Source: Saccharum officinarum (taxonomy: Eukaryota; Streptophyta; Magnoliopsida; Poales; Poaceae). From it: a DNA stretch of 64,000 nt. Where the stretch lies: positions 16,783,381 to 16,847,380 of the forward strand of contig CM036221.1 in assembly GCA_020631735.1 (NCBI GenBank). Direction: 5' to 3'. The notes below the pieces were generated by a model. It searched no databases. It was not told the DNA's origin and worked only from the letters and a program-made list of their open reading frames with translations. The translations under genes were made by a program, and so were the position numbers. Shown here piece by piece: positions 54,700-64,000 of this stretch (position 1 is its first letter; every line of letters starts with the position of its first letter).

Positions 54700-57290
54700 T
54701 CGTTACACTACTCCCCTACATCGTTAGGCTTGTTGGATTTATCTAGAGCCTATTAGCGCGTGTAGATGGATTTGAGAACATGACAATTCTCCATGGTATG
54801 GTTTGACTTGGGATGGAGCTAGCAGGGTCCTTTCAATGCTTTGGCATAGTCATCTTCGTAGTTGTGACATCCGCCACCTTTTTTAACGATGTTGACTTCA
54901 TCGTCATCTTCCCGAGCACGCTTGCCCCTGTAATCGTCATGGCGATTACGCCACTGATAACGCTGGTCGTGGTGGTCGCGAAAATCGTTGCGCTGGTTGT
55001 GGCGATCAAAATTGTCATTCTGACCACGGTTACCGTGGTAGTCGTCGTGGTGTGGGGGGTGGTTGGAGCGTGGAACCCTTGCTGCTTCTTCCATGATTAT
55101 CTTTTTAGCATCATCGGCGTCCTCATATTTTTTAGCAGTAGCTAGGAGCGTTGTGACCGATTCAGGTCTTTTGCGGTGGAGCTTGTCCCTTAGGGCATCG
55201 TGGAAGCGGAGACCAGTGATGAAAGCTTCGATTGCCTCATTGTTGGAGATTGATGGGACCTTGATGCGCATCTTCGAGAAGCGTCGGACGTACACGCGTA
55301 GTGGCTCATCTTTGCGATCTCGAATCCGCTGTAGATCATATTTGTTGCTGGGTTGTTCGCAAGTAGCAATGAAGTTGTCGATGAATGCTTGCTTGAGCTC
55401 TTGCCAAGAATCAAAGTAGTTTGTCGGCAAGCTGACCAGCCATTGGTGGCCTGCATGGCCGACGATGACTGGGAAGTAATTAGACATGACTTGCTCATCA
55501 GCCATGGCTGATCTGCACGTGGTTTCGTAGAGCATGACCCATAACTCAGGGTTCTCCTTGCCTTCGTACTTCTAGAGTTTTTCGAGCTTGAAGTTTTTTA
55601 TCCACACGACTTGGCGAAGGTGAGGAGTAAACTGCTTCAAACCCGAAGGGCTGTGGGTAGTATCATATTCCATATGGTGATAGCTTTCGTGGGATGCACG
55701 ATCGTTGGCTCTTTGGTTAATGCGATCGCGCAGATCACGTTCTTCGAGGGAATGGTAGAGATCGTTATTGCCATCATGGCGATCCCGATTGCCACCCTGG
55801 TTGACCACGCGACCGCGGTTATCACGGTGATTGTCGTGGTTGTCTCATCGATTATCGTCCCGGTTGTTGCGGCGGTTGTCGTCCCGGTAGTCACGGCGGT
55901 TGTCGTCTCGACCACCATCATGACCACCGTTTCCGGCTTGACAGTTGTCTGGTGGGTCGTTGCGCGAGCCACGTTGGTTGGGTGGCTGTGGGCGACTTGA
56001 GTACTGGCGACTGCGGCTTGATTCGACTGAGATGGACGAAGCTCGGGCTTGGTTTGCAATCTCTGCGGTCTGGGCTATAGCAGCTGTCAGGTATGCTTCT
56101 ACATCATCACGAATTACCTAGATTTCTGGGGTATTAGGTAGTCGTTGCATTGTCGCCATAGCAACAGCTACGTTGGCGCTTGGAGTCCTAAAGACCTGCT
56201 TTTCCCCTACCCTATCAAAGGCATTGTTGAGATCGTGTGGCTGTAACCTTATGCGTCGTGCCTCCTCTTCTGCCTCGGCTTCGGCTTGTCTACGATTAAA
56301 CCGGTCAATATTGCGTGCTACGCTTGCTAGCCTTTCTTGTTCTATTTTGCCAACTGCCGATGGTTCATCATTACTGACGACATTGATCAAGTCTCCTCGC
56401 CTTGGTGGGAAAGATGGGAATCGTCGGAACCCCGAGGAGTGGTCTAGGATATCCAGATCATATTCAACTTCTTCATTGTCATGATGCTGAAGCTCAGTGT
56501 GGACGGAGCCAATAGATGCGATGCTGGACAGGGAGCTTGAACCACCCTCTTGAACTGTGTGGACCGATCCTTCTTGATACTCCTCAATCCGAACCATGTT
56601 GATGAAGTTGTGTGGCTTTGGCCGAGGTCGATGTATAAAACACAGATCCGAGCAGCGTTGTATATTGTACGCGTAGTTGGAAGCAGTGTTTCATAGGCCG
56701 TAGGGCTGAGCCCGGTAGTTCTCCATCAAGGCTTCGCACTCGGAGAGCCAGAGACCCGTTGTGGGGGCTGGTTGGCGATGAACGGAGCGCCCTTCAGGAG
56801 TAGACGTGACCACGAGATCCGTACCGAGTCGTGTAGGACGACCGGCCCGAGCTGGTCAGGTAGATCTGTTGTGGGTAGTGGTTACCTGCTCGGTAGGTTG
56901 ATTTTGAATCGAATCTACCAGAGCTAGGGTTTCAGCAAGCTTGGTGCTGACCTGATCGATGGAGTCGAGTAGGTCGGTGTTGTCGATCTGCCTCCCTTTG
57001 TAGCGAGGAAGCAAACAACGGGTTGTCAGCGTGGCTAAAGACGATGCTGGTGTGGCCGAAGCTAGATCCAACATGGTCGGAGTCGTAGCTAATGCTGGTG
57101 AAGCAGTGGTCGACATAGATTGGATCTGCGCCTCCTCCGTGGTCATGGTGATGAAGTTGTCGGAGCCAGTGGTCCAGGTGATCTGGCCGATGGTGAACGT
57201 GAGACCGTTCGGCGTAGCCATGGAACTGGGGATGATGACCATCTTGTTTGTTTGGGGAGTAGTACGCACACCCCCTACCTGGCATGCCAT
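54700..57290 (-). pseudogene. gag: Tat gag
   Basis: A first frame from 57290 (MACQVGGVRTTPQTNKMVII) runs to 56856 and is rich in Thr and Ser. 56597-56118 is acidic and coiled (NRRQAEAEAEEEARRIRLQP). 56059-55572 is Arg/Asn/Asp-rich (RNDPPDN, then RDDNRRNN-type repeats). 55535-54819 holds the retrotransposon gag capsid domain: HQWLVSLPTNYFDSWQELKQ, AFIDNFIATCEQPSNKYDLQ, DEPLRVYVRRFSKMRIKVPS, AFITGLRFHDALRDKL. It ends Arg/Asp-rich with a CxxH-type remnant (GGGCHNYEDDYAKALKGPC). TAGs and frame changes separate the blocks. Confidence 0.85.
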
Positions 57291-57757
57291 TATCGATGAA
57301 ATATGGTCGGTAGCCTACCTAGGGGTATGCTCAAGGTAGTAGATTATCGGCGGACAGGTGCGCAAGCTACGAACGAGGTGGTGACGCAAGACAGACACGA
57401 GGTTTTATCCAGGTTCGGCCGCCGTGAAGGCGTAATACCTACGTCCCGCGTCTGATTTTATTGCTATGTGTGAATGAGATGATTTTTGAGAGGGGTCCCC
57501 TGCCCGCCTTATATAGTCTGGGGGGTAGGGTTACAGATCTGGAAACTAATCCTAACCAGTTACAATTGCCATAGGTGGCCAGATAAGGATTCCTATTCTA
57601 ACCGACCAGGATCTTGCTTGATCTCCAAGTCTGCCTTGATTCCTTGCGTGGGACTCTGAGCAGATCGACTGGGCTGCGCGTCTTCTAGTGGGTCGGACCC
57701 CCTGGTCCAGGCTAGCCCAAACCTAGTTGTAAGGGTATAGGGGTTAATACCCCCACA
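57291..57757 (-). repeat. Tat 5' LTR (467 bp)
   Basis: The minus strand begins TGTGGGGG and ends CGATA, the final CA having become TA. A minus-strand TATA motif CTATATAA lies at 57509-57516. A possible PBS reading TGGCATGCCAGGTAGGGG lies at 57272-57289; I cannot name its tRNA with confidence. Confidence 0.92.
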
Positions 57758-57762
57758 GAGAC

Positions 57763-58363
57763 AAGAGTACAGATGCAGGTCTTGAACGAGCTTGTTGCTT
57801 CATTATGTGCCAGTGAGTGCTTGAAAACCTTTTTTTCGTTGCCTGGTTTTAAATGTAATATAATCGCATTGCTAACTGATTGTATTTTATACATGAAGGG
57901 ATTGGTTGCAGTGGGGAACATTCCGCAGAGGTGGCTCGTGCAAGGTATGAGGAGAAGAAGTTAGATGACCATAGATCGCGAGCTGGTCGCACCGTTCAAT
58001 CACCGATTGTGTTGTCTGATGAGAGACGAGGATGAGAACGACAGTGCCAGACTGAGTGAGCTCATTGCTCTAGCAGAGGCGGGCGTGCAGGCATAGGCGG
58101 CTGAGGACGACACTGGGAGACTTAGCGAGCTCATCGCTCTAGCAGAGGCAGGCATGTAGGCGTAGGAGGCTGAGGACGACACTGGCAGACTGAGCGAGCT
58201 CATCGCTCTAGCAGAGGCGGGCTTACAGGCCAAGGAGGATGACGACGTGTTCTTCACTCAGGCCACAGCAGATGAAGCGGAGGCCGCTTACTACAAGCGA
58301 CAGGCAGGTCAGAGCAACGCAGTTGAGCCTAGCCACAGCAACAGGGTTGTAGTAGAGGACTGA
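57763..58363 (+). pseudogene. GRF-like gene of the large MULE, 3' part with tandem 23-codon repeat
   Basis: Continues the gene broken at 18587. After [19 protein letters not shown] and a likely intron comes AEVARARYEEKKLDDHRSRA. From 58040 to 58246 three tandem units of 69 bases encode an acidic helical repeat (DTGRLSELIALAEAGLQA). Several TAGs occur where the third unit has CAG or AAG. The end reads FFTQATADEAEAAYYKRQAG and stops at about 58361. The helical repeats suggest an oligomerisation tail. Confidence 0.62.
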
Positions 58364-58782
58364 TACTCGGATGATGAGTTGCTTACTCAGTACGTTTCAA
58401 ACTGAGGATTGGAAGTGCATTTACCCATATGTCTACTGTCGGCACATAGTTGTAGTATTAATATGTTGTGTAATGTGGCATAGTATTGAACTTTTCATTA
58501 TTTGGTTGTTTTCATTATCTATGGTCTTAATATTCTACTTAGTGATACAGACGTATTGAAATATGAACACGTGCTACAAAAAACCTAACGACGTACGTCA
58601 TTATATATATCAACACACGAAACACATCAAATGACATGTGACTACATGTACCGAACCTGGGTATAGAGTTTTCTTTGACTAAACCTAACATGCCTTAGGT
58701 AATTAAACCATGCCTTAGGTAATTAAACCTAACATGCCTTAGGTAATTAAACCTGGGTACATGTGAAAAAGATAAAGTCATC
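58364..58782. other. Spacer between convergent genes
   Basis: AT-rich. 58690-58750 has a short tandem repeat of the AACATGCCTTAGGTAATTAA unit (about three copies). No ORF is supported. Confidence 0.55.
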
Positions 58783-59450
58783 CTAGTAGTGTGGCCACAT
58801 AGCAAATTGTGTTGCACCTTCTCCATAGTAGCCTCTCGTTGTTGTTGGTGGTGGTGGCGGGGGTGACGGGGGAGGCCCCTTGTTCCTGTGGTTAGGGCAG
58901 GTGCAATATGGATCATTGCAGAGTGCCTCATGTGAATCGGCACCATTGTTGTTGCCGTCCTGTCCGTCGTCCTTATAACCGCTGCTAACTTCCCTTTCTA
59001 GATCGAAGATACGGTCCTGTAGGTAGTAGATGTACTCCACATGTGGATAATATATGTCAAGGATCGACCCACCTACTGAACCCACAGTTTTCTTTGGCCA
59101 AGGAAGACTACAATAAGTATGTCGTGTAAGTTATATACAAGACAAACATATTAAAGAAACAAATAGTAATAACAATTACCCATGCCCGCGGGCATTTGAA
59201 GAAACGACGACCTCCATCTATTCCCTCGGTGAACATCTGCACTAGGTAGTCCTCACCATGCATGCATTTTGGCCACTCTTCTTTCCTTTCATCGTATCCT
59301 CTCAGTGGTGCCTCTTTGGTGAAATCACTTTTGCTCTCAACTGGGAACCTCTCATAAAGAGCTTCCTCAAAGAAATCGGGACCAAGAGGACCCTCCCACC
59401 CCTAGGTAGTTCCCTTCTCCTTTCCTCTCCCTCTGGATGACCCTCCAGAC
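58783..59450 (-). pseudogene. GRF-type zinc finger gene of the large MULE
   Basis: Exon 1 runs from the ATG at about 59450 (MSGGSSRGRGKEKGTT, then TAG, GWEGPLGPDFFEEALYERFP) to a GTAATTG donor near 59180. It includes the finger EEWPKCMHGEDYLVQMFTEG and GGRRFFKCPRAW. Exon 2 starts near 59108 and gives KKTVGSVGGSILDIYYPHVE, a short coiled coil (DRIFDLEREVSS) and a His/Cys/Pro-rich tail (CNDPYCTCPNHRNKGPPPSP) ending at 58783. The layout CxH...G-R-FF-C matches GRF-type fingers. One TAG in exon 1 makes this copy doubtful. Confidence 0.65.
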
Positions 59451-60105
59451 ATTGGTACTGCAATAAAAGCAAATACCGAGGAGTGTTCTTCTTCCTTGTT
59501 ATGTGTGTGAATGAGAGGGAGTGAGTGGTTATTTATAGGTTGAGAGGAGGAATAGAGGCCTCTCAGTGTGCCATGTCAGCGATCTGTGTGCCTCTTCACC
59601 TAAGCCCTTGGATCAAACAGTCATAAGATGGATGGTGGAGATAGAGTGGAGTTGTGCTTCCTTGCATGCCAGTACTATATCAGCGATGTATTAAATCGAT
59701 GTTGTCCTTGTATCTAAAAAGTCTATGTTTATTGTCTGAAAAGCATAGAATCATTCACTGTTGCTTGGTAACCCTAGATTCATCTATAAAGTGTATGTAC
59801 GATACGTTTGGATTATACATATTCTAATAAATTTATAGTTAATCTGTGTACTACATTTGTGCCTTTGTACAAGTGTAGTATGATTAATGTTTCATGGGAA
59901 AAAATCGCAAGAGTTTGCCTTGTTTTAGGAGCATCCACAGTTACAAACAGAGACATCATTATATATTCCAAATATTTAATCATCCAAGGAGCACAATGCA
60001 ACCACAACGAACATCACAACCAACATAATATGTCATGCAAAGTCCAAATAGTCCATAATATATTCCAAAATTCATAATAGTTCATACTAACAGCTACCAC
60101 ATCTC
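59451..60105. other. Intergenic sequence without recognised gene
   Basis: Promoter side of the GRF gene and 3' side of the PMD gene. Short frames on both strands (59808-60077) have no domain. Confidence 0.5.
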
Positions 60106-62430
60106 TCACTGCCTCCTACTCTTACCCTTACCCTTGTGACCCAGAGTGCTCGTACCTGGAGTGTAAGGGTCACGCGGACGGCGTCGCCTAGTGCCTAGAG
60201 GCGGTGTAGGATGAGTCGAGGGAGCATCATGGAGCTGAGAGGGGACAAGCTCCTTGTGCCTCTTGTCCACATCGCCGTCGTCGTCTTCCTCATCCTCGTC
60301 CCCATCCCCTATAGCTGCTTGACTAGAGGAACCCAAGCCTCCTCTTCCCGTGAAAGGAACATACATGTCTTACGTCGTGTCTGTCCTGCAACCACAATGA
60401 CCAGCCGCACGGCGTAGACGACGTTACAGCCTCTGTTGTACAAAACTATGTTAACTGAAAGGATCTAACATATTAATGATATGTTTGAAAGAATATTTTT
60501 AATCTTATGTCCAGGAAGCCAAGTATGTACTCATCGTTGACTCTCGGCCGAATGCGCTCGATCTCTTCAACTGAGCATTTGAGTGTATTGCCCTGCAACA
60601 AAGTTCTCAGTAATAATACTTCTGAACAGATCGCTGTTGTCGTACAAAAATAAGGCAATTGGTTTACCACTCTGTCCAAGATCGGTCCTGCCTCCACCTG
60701 CCTTCTTGCACGAGTCGACTGGTCGTACGCCGTGTCTTCATCGTCGGAGGACTCGATGTCGGCATAGTCAGCTTCGGTTCACTATACCCTCAGCCTGCAC
60801 CGTGTCGCACGCTGGTACCAAGCTTGGTACCGCCTGAACTCACGGTTCATGTGCGGCTCATTGTTGTCATCCACGTTGTTGTGCATCTCCTCCCATTCCT
60901 CAATGAAGGACTGGTGGTGCCTCTCCTAGTCAAAAATCTTCTTGTTCCTCTGACGATCCAACCTGCACGTATGTCATCATTACATGAATCCATGTATGTG
61001 TCAACATATTAATAGAAATGGACCATCATCATGAGACATTTGAAATATCAAAACACTTACTTGTGTAAGTCAACGCCAGTCAAGAACAGAGCCATAGGCC
61101 AAAGTTGTCTCACTCCAAATTGGTGTGCAACCCTATCTAGCAGGTGGAACTCGACAGCATAGAAGCAGATTAGAGGGCACCTCATCCTATAGAAGTCGTT
61201 ATCGGCCCCATAAACGTTGCTCAGCTAAAAAGGAAGTGTGTCCTCTCCACCATACGGCTCCCACTCCACCTGCAACATGTCCAAATAAGATGTTAGATGG
61301 TATACTAATCCTTTTGAAAGCAGCATGGAAAATAAAATTTACTTACACTAGACGTCGTCAGTGTGTCTAGCTCGTTCATGTACTCAATGTATGCCCGGTC
61401 TATCCTCGTGTGTGGAACCCTGACCTGGTCCCAAAGGTACGCCCACATCGGCTGGCGACTTAGAGGCTGACCTTGGAACCACTCACGACGATCCAGAACC
61501 TCTGGACAACCAACTGCAAGACGAGCCCACATCCACAGTTGTAACAGGTACACGCATCCACCAGGTGACGGGTTGGACGAAGACCGACGACACCCCTCGC
61601 ACAGCTGCCGGTATAGAAAACACAAGACTGTAGAGCCCCAGCTGTACTGACTCGCCTGGTCCTAGTCACTGAGGTAATGGATCCACATCCAGGACGCACT
61701 GTCACTCGTGGCGTCGAGAAAGAGAACACATGCAAAAAGGTGTAGGATCCACGCCCCGCAGTAGTACCCAACCGTCTCCTCATCTACCTCCTCGGGGCAC
61801 TATGCGAACTCTTCACGTAGCCAGGAGATGGGAACTCCAGAAGTGCGAGCCCCTTGCTCGCCAAGCTCATGCCTAAGGAAGGCCTCCACTCGTGCTCTCT
61901 AGCCCTCTGACCTGCACTGCCCGGTGACTGGGTTGCCGTGAATCCTTAGGCCTAACATCTTCTGACAGTCCTAGAGTGAGACTGTCATCTCCTCGAAAGG
62001 TAGGTGGAAGCTGTGAGTCTCTGGCCGCCACCTATATTTAAGACAAAGCAAGATTACTTATCAAAAAGTCAATCGCATGAACAAATGGCCATGAATGGAG
62101 GCAATGATTCACTTTAATGCCTGTCTACCAACGCAGTTATGGCCGCTGAGTTGAACTTGGGCAACCCACGACGAACCTGAAAAGAGATGACATCCAGGCC
62201 AGCTCTTTGCAGGAAAGGAGTGTACCTGTCGTTGTACCGCATGTCCAAGAACCCACTGTGGGTTCTAGGATGAAGGTGCGGAAGGTCCTGCATCGAATAA
62301 AACATAGTCTCCTGTTACTTCACGAACACAGGTACGAATAAAACTTATAGATTATTACCTGCCCCAGCGCTATGAGACGTCCTCGGTGGGTCGCCTTGTA
62401 CGTAGGGTCGAGCAGGTGGAATTGCTCCAT
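60106..62430 (-). pseudogene. Plant mobile domain (PMD) gene of the large MULE
   Basis: Exon 1 (62430-62359) reads MEQFHLLDPTYKATHRGRLI. Exon 2 (from 62287) reads DLPHLHPRTHSGFLDMRYND, PFLQRAGLDVISFQVRRGLP, FNSAAITALVDR. Exon 3 reads WRPETHSFHLPFEEMTVSL, LGLRIHGNPVTGQC, AWILHLFACVLFLDATSDSA, GSTVLCFLYRQLCEGCRRSS, VYLLQLWMWARLAVGCPEVL. Later exons give MWAYLWDQVRVPHTRIDRAY, DEDTAYDQSTRARRQVEAGP and an acidic then basic tail (GDGDEDEEDDDGDVDKRHKE, GHKGKGKSRRQ). These are hallmark PMD motifs, as in MAIN/MAIL1 and their transposon-borne relatives. Several TAGs (for example after EEMTVSL) show decay. PMD genes are known cargo of MULE-like elements. Confidence 0.82.
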
Positions 62431-62536
62431 CCTACAAAAAAGTGAATGAATTAGAATTCCAATATACAATGAAACATAAACTTAGAAATGTATAAGTAAT
62501 TGACACAAATACAAGCATAAATTGAGACATGCATAA

Positions 62537-64000
62537 TTAAATATATGAATACGACAAATATAAAATAATAATATAAATCAATAGTCCTACCTCACTAATC
62601 TGCCAATGACAACTTCGTGAGTTGTGGCCAAATCTACCGCACTTGCCACACTCGTACTGCTCAGGATCAGTAACAAATGGAGTTCCTCTCCCACGCCTAG
62701 TTATTCCAGGTATCTGATCCATAACCATCCTATGCCTCGTCCTCTGCCTTGATCCACGCTTGTTCCAACGGTAAGCTGGATCGGCAATGTACTTCAGCCC
62801 ATCATATGGAGGCCACTCTCCAGGGTCCCGAAAAGGCACGAAGCGGGGGCTCCATGTGTTCACAAGCGTGTCGACACTGAACTCATGAGGTATCCTCCTC
62901 TCGATATTATAGTTGCGATGCTTAGCTGCTGCCACCAAATGAGAACATACAAAGTGGTATTGCCTTGGTTTACCACAAGTGCACTTGAAATCTTGGAGGA
63001 CAACCACATGTATCCTCGACTCTCGAACCTCGCCGTCGGACATTGTACTGCCCCTATGCTCGACCTGATAAGTCCCTATGGCATGGTCAAAGCATGCAAC
63101 CTCATGTGTGCCAGCCCTTTCTCTTGCCTTCTCTAGGTGTGCCTTTGGTTTTGGAGCCCATATATCTCCATCACTCTACAACTATAATGCATGGGCGTGT
63201 CTATCGTTGAACTAGGCAACAAGCTTATAGAAGGTGAATTAAACGATTGCATTCACGGGCATACCACGTATCCCCAATAGCAACTTATTAAATGACTCTG
63301 CCATGTTGCTGCACTGAAACTCATACCTTCAGCCACTGGCATCATGAGCTCTCGTCCATTTCTCTAAATCCCTCATCAAACATGTGAGCCATTGTCTATC
63401 TTCTGCATTTGATGCGGTTCTGACCTGCTCCAACTTTTCCTTAAAGTACTTGTCCTCAAGCTGTTGAGCAGCCTTCTGGAACAGATCAAAGTTACCCTTG
63501 ACACCATCCTTCCGGAGTAGATTCTTGGCAAGGTGCCGAGTACACCAACGATGGTGCAACGGTGCATACCCCTCTATCTGCTCTTGCACGACATTAAGTA
63601 TGCCCTAATGCCTATCAGATATGACGCCAACCTCCCTGCTAGGCCTAACCACGTGTATCCGAACTAGCCTCAAGAACCATCCCCAACTGTCATTGTTCTT
63701 CTTCTCAACTAAGGCAAATGCCAAAGGAACCAACTTGTTGTTCGCGTCACAGGATATGGCTACAAGAAGTGTGCCCTGGTATTTGCCAATCAAGAACGTA
63801 CCATCAATGGAGAAGACGGGACGACAGTGCCTAAAGGCCTCGACACACTGAGGGAAGCACCAGAAGGCACGGAAGAATATATGCCTCCCATCCTTCCATG
63901 CATTAGGTTTTGGGATGTACTCATAATGCATTAATTGCATTGAAAAGAACTGGCAGCTGCTCATACCCATCCTCCCAGTCCCCATATATCATCTTCCACG
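62537..64000 (-). pseudogene. MULE transposase of the large element (partial, continues past the window)
   Basis: Read leftward from the window edge: FSMQLMHYEYIPKPNAWKDG, then the first catalytic block PVFSIDGTFLIGKYQGTLLV, VPLAFALVEKKNNDSWGWFL, and VISDRH with a TAG at 63606. Then comes YAPLHHRWCTRHLAKNLLRK, RQWLTCLMRDLEKWTRAHDA, a TAG near 63329, FQCSNMAESFNKLLLGIRGM, the SWIM finger CTCGKPRQYHFVCSHLVAA, RIPHEFSVDTLVNTWSPRF, and a CCHC knuckle CGKCGRFGHNSRSCH. This is a standard MULE transposase order. It lies upstream of the PMD gene on the same strand. The N-terminal DNA-binding domain is outside the window. Confidence 0.88.

Larger units (their letters stand above)
18588..57757 (-). mobile_element. 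Tat-lineage Ty3/Gypsy LTR retrotransposon (about 10.8 kb without nested inserts)
   Basis: LTRs at 18588-19057 and 57291-57757 share end-to-end similarity and are flanked by a GAGAC TSD. The coding strand is minus, so the 5' LTR is the right one. In that direction come gag, protease, reverse transcriptase, RNase H, integrase, then a long 3' region holding an antisense gene (20.2-21.7 kb, plus strand). The Pol order RT-RH-IN is Gypsy type. The antisense ORF with the putative-gypsy-type-transposon domain is typical of grass Tat elements such as Grande and RIRE2. In the first 100 LTR bases I count 8 differences, all transitions, so this is the oldest of the three nested retrotransposons. Confidence 0.93.

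Noticed and set aside
55611..56000. 129-codon Val/Ile-rich plus-strand frame that looks like a membrane protein
   Set aside because: Shadow of the Arg/Asn/Asp-rich Tat gag region on the minus strand; the hydrophobicity is an artefact of the complementary codons.

Overview
The window is repeat-rich nuclear DNA of a grass. The element families point to a panicoid grass such as the sugarcane/sorghum/maize group; that placement is inference. I see no ordinary single-copy host gene. Nearly everything is transposable elements inserted into each other, and exact target-site duplications (TSDs) let the nesting be read directly.

Left block (1-16.6 kb). An AT-rich flank carries a decayed nuclear copy of plastid atpF (about 1.05-1.39 kb). 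An 11.35 kb Mutator-like element (MULE-1, 1825-13174, 9-bp TSD AACCGCAGT) follows. It carries a broken mudrA-type transposase gene (+) and an intact two-exon gene for a 159-aa GRF-zinc-finger membrane protein (-). A complete hAT element (3530-7511, 8-bp TSD) with an apparently intact three-exon 882-aa transposase sits inside the MULE-1 transposase gene. A small non-autonomous MULE (MULE-2, 11409-12726, 9-bp TSD) sits inside the right terminal repeat of MULE-1. GC-rich exon-like DNA and a probable Helitron 3' end (16.6 kb) follow.

Right block (16.7-64 kb). A second, large MULE-like element begins near 16.7 kb and runs off the right edge. Its cargo is a multi-zinc-finger GRF-like gene (+), a second GRF gene (-), a plant-mobile-domain (PMD) gene (-) and a MULE transposase (-). 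It is split by three nested LTR retrotransposons. A Tat-lineage Ty3/Gypsy element (18588-57757, minus, TSD GAGAC) carries an antisense extra gene. A SIRE/Maximus-type Ty1/Copia element (22355-50724, minus, TSD GTCCT) lies in the Tat integrase. A Tekay/Del-type chromovirus with >4 kb LTRs (25794-40837, plus, TSD CCCCT) lies in the extra downstream ORF of the Copia element. LTR divergence agrees with this order: the outer element is the most diverged.

The most striking observation is in the chromovirus. Upstream of gag, an extra ORF (30766-31749) starts with an almost perfect copy of the histone H3 N-terminal tail (19 of 21 residues after the Met, keeping K4, K9 and S10 but with K14R and K18R). 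A coiled coil and an acidic tail follow. The same element encodes an integrase chromodomain, the module type that reads methylated H3 tails. The extra ORF of the Copia element also begins Met-Ala-Arg-Thr-Lys. Most nonsense codons in these elements are TAG and look like CAG-to-TAG changes, as expected from deamination of CHG-methylated cytosine.
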